60,499 nucleotides of DNA, from assembly GCA_041175665.1 (NCBI GenBank), contig JBEDEM010000011.1:1-60499 (forward strand), given 5' to 3'. Source of the stretch: UBA3064 sp016868095 (GTDB taxonomy: Bacteria; Pseudomonadota; Gammaproteobacteria; Burkholderiales; Burkholderiaceae_E). The translations under genes and the position numbers were made by a program. Positions 17,633-26,144 of this stretch are shown piece by piece (position 1 is the first letter of the stretch; each line of letters opens with the position of its first letter). The notes below the pieces were generated by a model that worked only from the letters and a program-made list of their open reading frames with translations, made no database searches and was not told the DNA's origin.

Positions 17633-18871
17633 ATGATGTTAAAGCCCGACACCTTAACCATCCATGTGGCACGGTCGATTGAGAGCGAAACACGGGTGGC
17701 AAACATACCGGTGTTTCGTGCTTCGACCGTACTCTTTGACAGTCTTGAGGAGGCCGCTCAACGCGCTCAGGCTGTGGCACGCGGTGATAAAGGTGCAAGT
17801 ACTTATGCCACCGCTTCAACACCGACCACCGCAGCGCTGATGGATGCACTTGAGCACATCGAAGGCGCAGGCCATGCGACCCGCGCATGTCTTGCACCCT
17901 CGGGATTGTCAGCGATTGCTACATTGTTGATGGCTTTACTTAAGCCTGGCGATGACTTAATGGTGATTGACTCGGTCTACGGGCCAACACGCAATTTCTG
18001 CCAATCGGTACTTGCTCAATGGGGTGTAAGTACCCGCTTTTACAGCCCCGATGCGAGTGCCGAGGCACTTGAAGCGATGCTCCTGCCAAACACGCGTTTG
18101 ATTTACCTTGAAAGCCCAGCAAGCTACACCTTTGAAATTCAAGATGTCCCTGCGATTGCCGCAATGGCAAAAAGGCATGGGGTGCTCACAGTCATTGACA
18201 ATGCCTGGGCTTCGCCGATCATGGCCAATCCCTTTGACTGGGGTGTGGATGCATCAGTGCTACCGCTGACTAAATATTGGAGCGGTCACTCGGATGTTTT
18301 GATGGGTGCCACGGTGGTCCGCGAGGCCTTATGGCCTGCCTTATGGAAGACACAGCGCGACTTTGGGATTTGTGTGGGTGGCGATGACGCCTACTTGGTC
18401 TTGCGTGGTCTTCGCACGGCTGCTGTGCGTATGCGCAGCCACGAGCAATCGGCCATGCGGGTTGCGCAATGGCTTGAACAACGCCAAGGGATCGCAAGGG
18501 TGATTCATCCTGCGCTCGCCTCGCATCCCCAGCATGCCTTATTTAAACGTGACTTCAAAGGTGCAAGCGGCTTATTTGGCTTTGTGCTTGACCGTGCTTA
18601 TTGGGGCCTTGCTGAAACCGCAAACGGACCCGAGGATCCGCAAGCGGCGCGGCTTCTAGCTGCGCTATGTGAGGGACGCCGCCACTTTGGCATGGGTTAT
18701 TCCTGGGGGGGCTTTGAGAGCTTGATCATGCCCGGACGCCTGAGCGCACTAAGAAGCGCCAAGCCCTGGCAAGAAGGACCGCTCTTGCGGGTTCATATCG
18801 GTTTGGAGGATCCGCAAGATTTGATTGACGACTTAGAAGCTGGCTTTCAGGCGATGGCCAAACAATCTTAG
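17633..18871 (+). CDS. metC: Cystathionine beta-lyase-type PLP enzyme
   Basis: A Cys/Met-metabolism PLP enzyme of 412 residues. The PLP lysine is in LPLTKYWSGHSD; NIPVFRASTVLFDS near the start and GMGYSWGGFESLIMPG near the end are typical of MetC. The reaction would be beta-elimination of cystathionine to homocysteine, pyruvate and ammonia, although related enzymes act on other S-amino acids. The ATG at 17633 follows GGAG with good spacing. It is divergent from the D-aminoacylase operon, leaving open a catabolic rather than biosynthetic role. Confidence 0.88.
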   Translation: MMLKPDTLTIHVARSIESETRVANIPVFRASTVLFDSLEEAAQRAQAVARGDKGASTYATASTPTTAALMDALEHIEGAGHATRACLAPSGLSAIATLLMALLKPGDDLMVIDSVYGPTRNFCQSVLAQWGVSTRFYSPDASAEALEAMLLPNTRLIYLESPASYTFEIQDVPAIAAMAKRHGVLTVIDNAWASPIMANPFDWGVDASVLPLTKYWSGHSDVLMGATVVREALWPALWKTQRDFGICVGGDDAYLVLRGLRTAAVRMRSHEQSAMRVAQWLEQRQGIARVIHPALASHPQHALFKRDFKGASGLFGFVLDRAYWGLAETANGPEDPQAARLLAALCEGRRHFGMGYSWGGFESLIMPGRLSALRSAKPWQEGPLLRVHIGLEDPQDLIDDLEAGFQAMAKQS

Positions 18872-18957
18872 GTGGTGTCGCTTGGCTAATTGCTTAGCTG
18901 GTATCGCTTGGCCGATAACTTAAGTGGCATCGGTTCGCTGAGATCACTTAGCTGCTT
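18868..18957. repeat. Degenerate 26-bp tandem repeat between convergent genes
   Basis: Three and a half diverged units begin CTTAGGTGG, CTTAGCTGG, CTTAAGTGG and CTTAGCTGC, spaced 26, 26 and 28 bp, each followed by a TCGSTTSGC-like core. The array covers the stop codon of the cystathionine lyase and the last codons of thioredoxin on the other strand. Confidence 0.75.
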
Positions 18958-19313
18958 TCGTAAGGCTTTGCCTCTTGCTTGATGGTTTCCATATCGAGCG
19001 CTTGGACTTGTTCAAGCAAGTCATTAAGCGCTTGTTTGGGCAGTGCGCCTGCCTGCTGAAACACAATGACTTCGTCACGAAAAACCATCAACGTTGGGAT
19101 CGATCGAATACCGAAGTGACCTGCTAAGTCGCTTTCCTCATCGGTATTGACTTTGACAAACTTAATCTCGGGATGCTCCTTGGCGCTCGCCTCAAAAACA
19201 GGCGCAAAGCCTCGGCAAGGCCCGCACCACGGTGCCCAAAAGTCGATGACCACCGTGCCATGTTCAGTGATGGTTTGATTGAATTGTTCTGCTGTGAGGG
19301 CTTGGACCGACAT
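18948..19313 (-). CDS. Thioredoxin
   Basis: A 121-residue thioredoxin with the redox motif WCGPC at residues 29-33 and the cis-proline loop SIPTLMVF. It reduces cytosolic disulfides using thioredoxin reductase. The C-terminus extends about 12 residues past the usual fold (EAKPYESS), partly encoded by a repeat array shared with the intergenic region. It stands alone, convergent to the cystathionine lyase and divergent from the acyl-CoA synthetase. Whether it is the main TrxA or a secondary copy is not determinable here. Confidence 0.92.
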   Translation of the reverse strand: MSVQALTAEQFNQTITEHGTVVIDFWAPWCGPCRGFAPVFEASAKEHPEIKFVKVNTDEESDLAGHFGIRSIPTLMVFRDEVIVFQQAGALPKQALNDLLEQVQALDMETIKQEAKPYESS

Positions 19314-19483
19314 GGTGGATCTCCAGGATTAAATGGCGTGATGCTAAGGCACGACGCTTTGTTAGCATGAGGGCAAAGCCACGATTAGACAAGATGAAGT
19401 CTGTTCACATTAGGCAAGATCAAGCCTGCTCACTTCTGCGTGCTACAACACTTAAGATTGCCCGTGACAACCTGGAGACAGCG

Positions 19484-21235
19484 ATGACTAGCCGACCCAA
19501 CCCTTATCGCGAACATTTAGACCCAAACCCAGCGAACTACGCGGTGTTAACCCCGATCGATTTTCTCGACTGGGCTGCCGAAGCCTATCCCGATCGACTT
19601 GCCCTGATTCATGGCGATTGCCGCCAAAGCTGGGCAGTCGTTCAAAAGCTTTGTCAACAAATGGCAGCAGGCATACAGGCTCAGCAACTTGGTGTCGGCG
19701 ATACGGTTGCGGTCATGCTACCCAATATCCCGGCGATGATTTATGCGCATTTTGCAGTGCCAATGACTGGGGCTGTGCTTAATTGCATCAACACCCGGCT
19801 CGATCCGGCCACCGTGGCCTACATTCTTGAGCATAGTGAATCAAAACTCTTTTTCTACGACGCTGAGTATGAAGCCGTGGTGCTATCGGCTTTGGAACTG
19901 CTTAACGAAAAGGCTAAGCATCCGCTTCCCCGATGTGTTCGTGTGTTGGATCCGGTCTATGTTCAAGAACAAGAAGCCCTGGGCCAGCCACTTAAGCTCA
20001 AAGCACTAAACCCAGACAGGGATGAGCCAGGAAGCCGATCGCTTGGAGCGCGGTCTCATGCGCAACCCAGCATCGAAGATTTTGATGCATGGCTGGCAAA
20101 GCCTTGTGCCCAGCCTTTTGTGTACTGCCCACCCGAGCTTGAGACCGATGCCATCGGTTTGAACTACACCAGTGGTACCACGGGTCATCCCAAGGGTGTT
20201 GTGGTTCATCACCGCGGTGCGTACTTGAATGCGCTAAGCAATGTACTAGCCTGGTCCATACCCCGACATCCGGTTTACTTGTGGACCTTGCCGATGTTTC
20301 ATTGCAACGGCTGGTGTTTCCCCTGGACGATTGCAGCGCTTGCAGGGGTCAATGTTTGTCTTCGCAAGGTCGACGCTGCCTTGATTTTCCAACTCATCGG
20401 CGAGCATCGGGTGAGCCACTACTGCGCTGCCCCGATTGTTCATGCCATGCTGATCAACGCGCCTGACAGTCTTAGAGCGGGTATCGATCATCGGGTTTCT
20501 TGCATGGTCGCAGGCGCAGCGCCCCCGGCTGCGATGATCGCGGGTATGGAGGCGATGGGCTTTGACCTCACCCATGTGTATGGGCTCACCGAGGTTTACG
20601 GCCCGGCATCGGTTTGTGCCAAGCAAGACGATTGGGCCGAGCTAAGCCTTGGTGAACGGGCCGAGCGAAATGCGCGCCAGGGGATTCGTTATCCCTTGCA
20701 AGCTGGGCTGACCGTCATGGATCCTGAAACCATGCAAAGGGTTCCGAAAGATGGCCAGAGCATGGGCGAGGTCATGTTTCGCGGCAATATTGTGATGAAG
20801 GGCTATTTGAAAGACGCTGATGCGACAAACAAGGCATTTGCAGGAGGTTGGTTTCACACGGGCGATCTCGGCGTGGTGGACCACAGCGGTTATGTGAAGC
20901 TTAAAGACCGGGCAAAAGACATCATTATTTCTGGCGGGGAAAATATTTCGTCGATCGAGGTTGAAGATGCGCTATACCGACACCCTGCGGTCATGGCCTG
21001 CGCAGTGGTTGCCAAGCCCGACCCTAAATGGGGCGAGACACCGCTTGCCTTTGTCGAACTCAAGCCGGGCGTGCACATCGAAGCCCAGGAATTGATCGAT
21101 CATTGCAAGCGTCTTTTGGCAGGTTTCAAATGTCCACGCGAGCTGCGTTTTGTCGAGCTGCCCAAAACCAGTACCGGGAAAATTCAAAAGCATCTTTTGC
21201 GTGCTCAGGCCAAATCGGCAAGCGCGATTGGCTGA
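19484..21235 (+). CDS. AMP-forming acyl-CoA synthetase
   Basis: A 583-residue adenylate-forming ligase. The phosphate loop YTSGTTGHPKG is at 228-238; HVYGLTEVYGP, GWFHTGDLG and the C-terminal lysine segment PKTSTGKIQK follow. The TLPMFHCNGWCFPW stretch is typical of medium/long-chain fatty-acid and methylmercaptopropionate-type ligases. The open frame extends upstream to 19367, but the ATG at 19484 has a GGAG eight bases ahead and begins at the conserved N-terminus, so it is preferred. It would activate a carboxylic acid for beta-oxidation; the chain length is not determinable. Confidence 0.92.
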   Translation: MTSRPNPYREHLDPNPANYAVLTPIDFLDWAAEAYPDRLALIHGDCRQSWAVVQKLCQQMAAGIQAQQLGVGDTVAVMLPNIPAMIYAHFAVPMTGAVLNCINTRLDPATVAYILEHSESKLFFYDAEYEAVVLSALELLNEKAKHPLPRCVRVLDPVYVQEQEALGQPLKLKALNPDRDEPGSRSLGARSHAQPSIEDFDAWLAKPCAQPFVYCPPELETDAIGLNYTSGTTGHPKGVVVHHRGAYLNALSNVLAWSIPRHPVYLWTLPMFHCNGWCFPWTIAALAGVNVCLRKVDAALIFQLIGEHRVSHYCAAPIVHAMLINAPDSLRAGIDHRVSCMVAGAAPPAAMIAGMEAMGFDLTHVYGLTEVYGPASVCAKQDDWAELSLGERAERNARQGIRYPLQAGLTVMDPETMQRVPKDGQSMGEVMFRGNIVMKGYLKDADATNKAFAGGWFHTGDLGVVDHSGYVKLKDRAKDIIISGGENISSIEVEDALYRHPAVMACAVVAKPDPKWGETPLAFVELKPGVHIEAQELIDHCKRLLAGFKCPRELRFVELPKTSTGKIQKHLLRAQAKSASAIG

Positions 21236-21303
21236 TCGTTAGCCGCCCGGGGTATGCGTCAAAGCGGCTGCCCGAGGCTGCCACCCTGGGTACAATCGGC
21301 GGT

Positions 21304-23061
21304 ATGCTTGAAAAAGACCTCGCCTACCTGACCAACTTATTCGATCAAGCCGCGCTTGCCCTGCCAGCTAGCCAGGATGCGCTTGCCAATGGGCAAGTGC
21401 TTCCCCCTGCAAAGCTTGAAGCGCCCAGGCAGTCATCACATGGCGATTTAGCCTGTAGCCTTGCGATGCAATGCGCCAAAGTGCTAAGGCTTAAGCCACG
21501 CGAAATTGCCGAGCAATTAGCGGCCTCTGTGGTGCATGCCGACCGTGATTCGCGTGGCTTGATTGAAACGGCCGAAGTGGCAGGCGCTGGCTTTATCAAT
21601 TTGCGCTTAAGCTTGAAAGCCAAGCAGGCTGTCCTGCAAACCATGGTCGAGCAAGGCGAAGCCTTTGGTCGGGCTACGCTTGGCGGCCGCGGTAAAGTGC
21701 TGGTTGAGTTTGTGTCAGCAAACCCGACGGGCCCGCTGCATGTGGGCCATGGCCGTCAGGCAGCGCTTGGCGATGCGATATGCAGGCTCTTAGAGGCTGC
21801 GGGCTATGAAGTGCAGCGTGAGTTTTATTATAACGATGCCGGTGCCCAAATCGAGCAATTAACACGATCGGTTCAGGCGCGGCTTCAAGGCATCGGGCCA
21901 GACGATGCCGCTTTTCCAGCAGACGGCTACCGTGGCGACTATATTTTGGATATCGCCAAGGCTTATCAGGACGGTCAAAGCGTCACAGCGAGGCAATGCG
22001 AAACAGTCACTGCTAAAGCCGACCCCTCTGACTTTGAGGCAATCAGGCAGTTTTCGGTCACTTATCTTCGCAACGAACAAGACCTTGACCTCCAGGCCTT
22101 TGGCTTGGCGTTTGATGTTTATTTCCTCGAATCGTCCTTGTATCGAGACGGGGCCGTCGATGCGGTCGTTCAACGACTAAACGAGCGAGGGCATTGCTAC
22201 GAGCTTGATGAAGCCTTGTGGTTGCGGACCACTGATTTTGGCGATGATAAAGACCGGGTGATGCGCAAACGCGACGGGCACTACACTTATTTTGTCCCTG
22301 ATGTTGCCTACCATCGCCATAAGTGGGCGCGGGGATTCAAACGCGCAATCAATATTCAGGGTTCGGATCACCACGGCACGGTCGCCCGGGTAAGAGCAGG
22401 TCTGCAAGCGCTTGATGAAGGCATTGACCTCGACTTTCCCGACTATGTCTTACATAAAATGGTGACGGTGATGCGCGGCGGCCAGGAAGTGAAGATTTCC
22501 AAGCGTGCCGGCAGTTATGTGAGTCTGCGCGATCTTATGGATTGGAGCGGCGACGGTGATCCACAGCGCGGTCGCGACGCGGTGCGATTTTTTCTGATTT
22601 CGCGTCGTGCTGATAGCGAGTTTCAATTTGATGTGGATTTGGCCCTGTCGCGAAGCGACGAGAACCCGGTCTACTACGTGCAATATGCCCATGCCCGAAT
22701 TTGCTCGGTGCTTCGGCAGGCGCAACAGCAGTTCGACTGGCAAGCGCATCGGGTCAACGCGCAGCACATGGCGGACTTAGGGATCGAGCGCTTAAGCAGC
22801 GAGCGCGAGTTGGCTTTGTGCGCCTTGCTGGCGCGCTGGCCAAGCCAGGTTCAGGAAGCTGCCGAGCAACTCGCTCCGCATGCGATAGCCTTTTACTTGC
22901 GTGAACTCGCCTCAGCCTTTCACGCCTGGTACAACGCCGACCGCTTCTTGGTCGAGGATCAAGCCTTGCGAGAGGCACGATTAGTGCTGCTTGGCTGTAT
23001 TGCTCAGGTCTTGCGTCAAGGCTTATCCTTGGTGGGTGTGAGCGCACCGGAGTCGATGTAG
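21304..23061 (+). CDS. argS: Arginyl-tRNA synthetase
   Basis: A class I aminoacyl-tRNA synthetase of 585 residues. The N-terminal ArgRS-specific domain is followed by the HIGH-type motif HVGHGR at 146-151 within NPTGPLHVGHGRQAALGD, the SDHHG segment, and the anticodon-binding C-terminal domain (AQVLRQGLSLVGVSAPESM). It loads Arg onto tRNA. The ATG at 21304 gives the expected start; the open frame upstream runs back into the previous gene. The following SPOR gene begins within its stop codon (TAGTG), a conserved Burkholderiales arrangement. Confidence 0.96.
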   Translation: MLEKDLAYLTNLFDQAALALPASQDALANGQVLPPAKLEAPRQSSHGDLACSLAMQCAKVLRLKPREIAEQLAASVVHADRDSRGLIETAEVAGAGFINLRLSLKAKQAVLQTMVEQGEAFGRATLGGRGKVLVEFVSANPTGPLHVGHGRQAALGDAICRLLEAAGYEVQREFYYNDAGAQIEQLTRSVQARLQGIGPDDAAFPADGYRGDYILDIAKAYQDGQSVTARQCETVTAKADPSDFEAIRQFSVTYLRNEQDLDLQAFGLAFDVYFLESSLYRDGAVDAVVQRLNERGHCYELDEALWLRTTDFGDDKDRVMRKRDGHYTYFVPDVAYHRHKWARGFKRAINIQGSDHHGTVARVRAGLQALDEGIDLDFPDYVLHKMVTVMRGGQEVKISKRAGSYVSLRDLMDWSGDGDPQRGRDAVRFFLISRRADSEFQFDVDLALSRSDENPVYYVQYAHARICSVLRQAQQQFDWQAHRVNAQHMADLGIERLSSERELALCALLARWPSQVQEAAEQLAPHAIAFYLRELASAFHAWYNADRFLVEDQALREARLVLLGCIAQVLRQGLSLVGVSAPESM

Positions 23062-23786
23062 TGGACGCAAAGCGAATCAAAGCTCAGCAAGGCGGGACCT
23101 TCGGCGGTTTTTTGGTGGGCCTGTTGCTTGGTCTGGTCATCGCTGTTGGTGTGGCACTTTTTGTTGCCAAGTCGCCCATACCCTTTATTGATAAGGTGAG
23201 CAAACCACTGGAGCGTGCGCCCGGAGCCAAGTCGATTGCTGACGCACCTGATCCCAATATCTCGATGTATCCACGCTCAAGGGTCGAGCGGCGCGAAGAC
23301 GCAAAGGCCGATAGCCCAGCGACCGAGCAAGATGAAGAAGCCAATAAAGAGGCGCCAGCCGCAAGCGAAGCTTCGCGCGCCGCTGATTCGCGTCGGGCAG
23401 CAGCCGACGCCAAACGTGCCGAGGCCTTGCTCAACGACCCGAAAGCCGGTGATGCAAGGCCTGAGGAGCGAAAGGGCGAAGCGCGCGCGTCGGGCGAAGC
23501 AAAATCATCGGGTCCAGTGGCTGGCGCAGAGCCTAAACAGCCAGGCACCGCGGCTGGGGCTAATTACGTCCAAGCAGGTGCTTTTAAGGTTTTATCCGAC
23601 GCTGAAGCGCTTAAAGCAAGGCTTGCCTTGCTTGGCCTTGAGTCAAGGGTGGTCAAGTCCGAGTCTGCCGGCGCCTTCATGTATCGTGTCCGCTTAGGGC
23701 CTTTTTATCGCAGTGACGAGATTAACCGTGCCCGAAACCGCCTGATTGAGGCTGGTGTGGATGCGGTGATTGTCAAACAACCTTGA
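23061..23786 (+). CDS. SPOR domain-containing membrane protein
   Basis: A bitopic protein of 241 residues: short cytoplasmic head, one membrane segment at about residues 14-37, a long Ala/Glu/Lys-rich periplasmic linker (about 50-165), and a C-terminal SPOR domain beginning YVQAGAFKVLSDAEALKARL and ending YRVRLGPFYRSDEINRARNR. SPOR domains bind denuded peptidoglycan at the division septum. The GTG start overlaps the argS TAG. It is followed seven bases later by dsbA, and rlpA lies next, so a septal/envelope theme is clear. Confidence 0.93.
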   Translation: MDAKRIKAQQGGTFGGFLVGLLLGLVIAVGVALFVAKSPIPFIDKVSKPLERAPGAKSIADAPDPNISMYPRSRVERREDAKADSPATEQDEEANKEAPAASEASRAADSRRAAADAKRAEALLNDPKAGDARPEERKGEARASGEAKSSGPVAGAEPKQPGTAAGANYVQAGAFKVLSDAEALKARLALLGLESRVVKSESAGAFMYRVRLGPFYRSDEINRARNRLIEAGVDAVIVKQP

Positions 23787-23792
23787 TGATTC

Positions 23793-24563
23793 TTGGATAT
23801 GTCTAAACCGATTGTTGATGGCCAATGCCTCTCTGCAAAAGCCCAGGGAATCGCAAAGCAGCGCAGCGAGCTCACTCATGTGGAAAGGGAATCGAGCAGG
23901 CGTGATCTGCTCCATAAGGCCGCTAGCCTGATCGCAGCCTTTCCGGCGCTATCGTTCGTCGGCCCAAGCCTATTGGCCTCGCAAGTGGCCTTGGCAGCTA
24001 ATGCCCGCGAAGGGGCAGACTATAAAGTCTTGCAAGCACAGGCGCCGCTGGAATCAACAGATCGGATTGATGTGCTGGGCTTTTTTTGGTTTGGCTGCCC
24101 GCACTGCTACACCTTGGAGCCTGCGCTTAAGGCTTGGGCAGCCAAGTTGCCCGCGGATGTGGCCTTTCGGAAAGTTCATGTGCCCTGGCGCGATCAACTT
24201 CAACAGCTCTACTACAGTCTTGAGGCGCTCAATAAGCTCAGTTTGATCGACAAGGTGTTTGAAGCGGTCCATAAAGACAAGGTCAGTCTTCAAAACGCCC
24301 AGCAAATGGCCGACTGGATTAGCCGCCACGGCGTTGAAGCAAAAGCTTTCCAGAATGCCTTCGACTCGTTTGGGGTGCGTACCCGGATGAAGCGCGCAGC
24401 CCAGCTTGCAGAAGCCTACCGCCTTGAAGGTGTCCCGGCCCTTGGCGTTGCAGGTAAATATCTCACGGCACCGAGCATGGCCGGTTCCAATCAGCAAGCA
24501 CTCGCTGTCGTGGATGAGTTGCTTTCGATCGAACGTCGTAACCGGCGAAGTGCGAAGTCTTAA
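23793..24563 (+). CDS. dsbA: Thiol:disulfide interchange protein DsbA
   Basis: The periplasmic oxidant that introduces disulfides. The active site C102-P-H-C105 lies in FFWFGCPHCYTLEP and the cis-proline loop reads GVPALGV. The N-terminus is long (mature part begins near residue 70) and holds SRRDLLHKA ahead of a hydrophobic stretch ending in ALAAN; this resembles a Tat motif, unusual for DsbA, though Sec export is also possible. Its gene sits between the SPOR gene and rlpA and overlaps the rlpA start by 14 bp. Confidence 0.94.
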   Translation: MDMSKPIVDGQCLSAKAQGIAKQRSELTHVERESSRRDLLHKAASLIAAFPALSFVGPSLLASQVALAANAREGADYKVLQAQAPLESTDRIDVLGFFWFGCPHCYTLEPALKAWAAKLPADVAFRKVHVPWRDQLQQLYYSLEALNKLSLIDKVFEAVHKDKVSLQNAQQMADWISRHGVEAKAFQNAFDSFGVRTRMKRAAQLAEAYRLEGVPALGVAGKYLTAPSMAGSNQQALAVVDELLSIERRNRRSAKS

Positions 24564-25158
24564 GCGCTTTGTCTTCTTATTGGCCCTGGCTCTTGGCGCT
24601 TGCTCAAGCCCCAAGAAACTTCAGCGACCAGACATAGAGGTCCAGTCGGGTCGTCAGGGTGGGGAGCGGCAAGCTTCACCTGGCTCGGCGGCAGGTGCTT
24701 ACTACAAGGACGATGGCCCTGGCGATCGTCCTTTGGCAGAAATCGAGGCGATTCCGGACGCGGTGCCAAGGCGCGAGCCCATGCATCGATGGGCTAATCG
24801 TCCTTATGAGCAGGATGGTGTGTTGCATATTCCGATGCGCCAGTGGCGGGCTTATCGGACGCGAGGTTTTGCAAGCTGGTATGGGCGACGCTATCACGGA
24901 CGCAATACCTCCAATGGCGAGCCCTACGATATGTACGCGATGAGCGCGGCCCATCGTGTCCTGCCCTTGCCAAGCTATGTCAGGGTGACCCATCTTGCCA
25001 ATGGTCGATCGGTGATTGTGCGGGTCAATGACCGGGGTCCGTTTATCGGTGATCGCGAGATTGATCTGTCCTATGCCGCTGCGCAACGACTCGGTATGGT
25101 TCGTCAGGGCTCGGCTGAAGTCGAAATCGAGCTTTTATTGCCTGGTAAGGACTACTGA
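24550..25158 (+). CDS. rlpA: Septal lytic transglycosylase RlpA (no SPOR domain)
   Basis: A lipoprotein of about 202 residues. From a GTG at 24550 it starts with a lipoprotein signal (FVFLLALALGACSS, lipidated Cys18), a low-complexity linker, then the double-psi beta-barrel: FASWYGRRYHGRNTSNGEPYD, the AHR/LPLPS segment and VNDRGPF, which cover the catalytic region of RlpA. RlpA cleaves denuded glycan strands at the septum. Many homologues end in a SPOR domain; this one stops right after the barrel, while a separate SPOR protein is encoded two genes upstream. The open frame extends to 24406 inside dsbA, but the GTG start fits the signal peptide. Confidence 0.88.
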   Translation: MRSLKRFVFLLALALGACSSPKKLQRPDIEVQSGRQGGERQASPGSAAGAYYKDDGPGDRPLAEIEAIPDAVPRREPMHRWANRPYEQDGVLHIPMRQWRAYRTRGFASWYGRRYHGRNTSNGEPYDMYAMSAAHRVLPLPSYVRVTHLANGRSVIVRVNDRGPFIGDREIDLSYAAAQRLGMVRQGSAEVEIELLLPGKDY

Positions 25159-25220
25159 GCAAGCGCTGATCGCTTTGCTGCTGAGCAAGCGCTCATGGCT
25201 TAGCTATTTCTGAGCAGGCT
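25155..25220. repeat. Direct repeats of CTGAGCARGC beyond the rlpA stop
   Basis: ctgagcaagcgct occurs at 25155-25167 (containing the rlpA TGA) and again at 25181-25193, period 26. A shorter diverged copy ctgagcaggct is at 25210-25220. Confidence 0.8.
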
Positions 25221-25385
25221 CTTCGCGATTCACCCTGAGCGAGACGGCCATTTGGTACCAGTCGGTCTTCCGATCCTTGGTAAGGCGCTGGGCCAGGCGG
25301 GCAGCTTGTGCAGGCGCTGTAGCGGTTAGCAATGCTTCGAGCAAGGCCCGCCCCTCAATGTTGTAGCAAGCTTCGGTCTTTATTG
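25204..25385 (-). pseudogene. Out-of-frame C-terminal domain of RsmI
   Basis: Reading leftward in the frame one base back from rsmI, there is an open stretch ending at a TAG (25204-25206). It translates to GRALLEALLTATAPAQAARL then AQRLTKDRKTDWYQMAVSL. This closely resembles the C-terminal helical domain found in RsmI (pattern L-L-x(3-5)-P-x-x-A-A-x-L-A ... LY). The rsmI frame ends in TAA at 25380-25382 inside the linker that should join the two. A single-base loss (or two-base gain) in the linker TCGTCGTCTGAAGACTCG would explain it. Confidence 0.75.
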
Positions 25386-26144
25386 CGAGTCTTCAGACGA
25401 CGAGTTTGGCTTGTGATCAGATGCAATCAACAGGCTAAATTCGCCGCGTTCTCGATGACTTGTGGTCTCAAGCCATTTCGGGAGGTCTTGCGCTGTCAAG
25501 ACCACGCTTTCTTCGAAGCGTTTGGTCAGTTCGCGCCCAACGCAAAGCTTTCGTGATGGAGCAAGTTTGGCAAGCAGTTTTGCGGTTTTTGTAATCCGGT
25601 GGGGTGCTTCGTAAAGGGCAAGATGGGCTCTGAGCGCAAGCAGTGCGCTAAGTCTTAAGGCTGCCGCCTGCTCACGCTGAGGCAAAAAGCCTTCGAACCA
25701 TATCGGCCCTGCGTGAAAGCCGCTGACGCTTGCAAGGGCAACAAAAGCGCTCGGCCCTGGGATAGGCAAGACCACAAAACCTGCCTCGCGCACCGCATCG
25801 ACCACCCGATAACCGGGATCGCTAATGGCAGGCGTTCCTGCATCGCTCAATAAGGCGCAGCGCTTGCCAGCGGCCAAATGCGCCAGGATCTTCGGCAGTG
25901 CTTGTGTTTCTCGGTGCTGCTCAATGCTGACGGTGTCGGGGCGGATGCCTAAGGCGTCAAAGAGTTTGCGGCTGACGCGAGCGTCTTCACAGGCAATCAG
26001 GCTGGCATGGCAAAGCGCCTGGACAGCACGCGGGCTGAGATCCGAAAGGTTACCAATCGGGCTTGCTACGACCAAGAGACAGGCATCGGGGAAGTGTTGC
26101 AGCTTGTGCGACTCGAGGTCAGGCTCATGAGAAAGAGTGATCAT
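25380..26144 (-). CDS. rsmI: 16S rRNA (cytidine-1402 2'-O) methyltransferase RsmI, C-terminal domain frameshifted off
   Basis: RsmI methylates the ribose of C1402 in the decoding centre using SAM. The tetrapyrrole-methylase fold is shown by LLVVASPIGNLSDLSPRAV, CEDARVSRKL, ALLSDAGTPAISDPGYRVV and VVLPIPGPSAFVAL. The core is complete (254 residues), but the frame stops in the linker and the last 40 or so residues of the family continue in another frame (25204-25385). The catalytic domain could still fold. The start at 26144 shares the CATG with the divergent yraN start. In many bacteria rsmI and yraN are neighbours. Confidence 0.9.
   Translation of the reverse strand: MITLSHEPDLESHKLQHFPDACLLVVASPIGNLSDLSPRAVQALCHASLIACEDARVSRKLFDALGIRPDTVSIEQHRETQALPKILAHLAAGKRCALLSDAGTPAISDPGYRVVDAVREAGFVVLPIPGPSAFVALASVSGFHAGPIWFEGFLPQREQAAALRLSALLALRAHLALYEAPHRITKTAKLLAKLAPSRKLCVGRELTKRFEESVVLTAQDLPKWLETTSHRERGEFSLLIASDHKPNSSSEDSQ

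Noticed and set aside
25380..25390. Programmed frameshifting to join the two rsmI frames
   Set aside because: No slippery heptamer is present at the junction (tcgcaataaag), so an indel or sequence error is more likely.
25332..25556. Plus-strand open frame opposite rsmI
   Set aside because: The minus strand holds RsmI core and C-terminal domain sequence through this region; the plus frame has no similarity to anything recognised.
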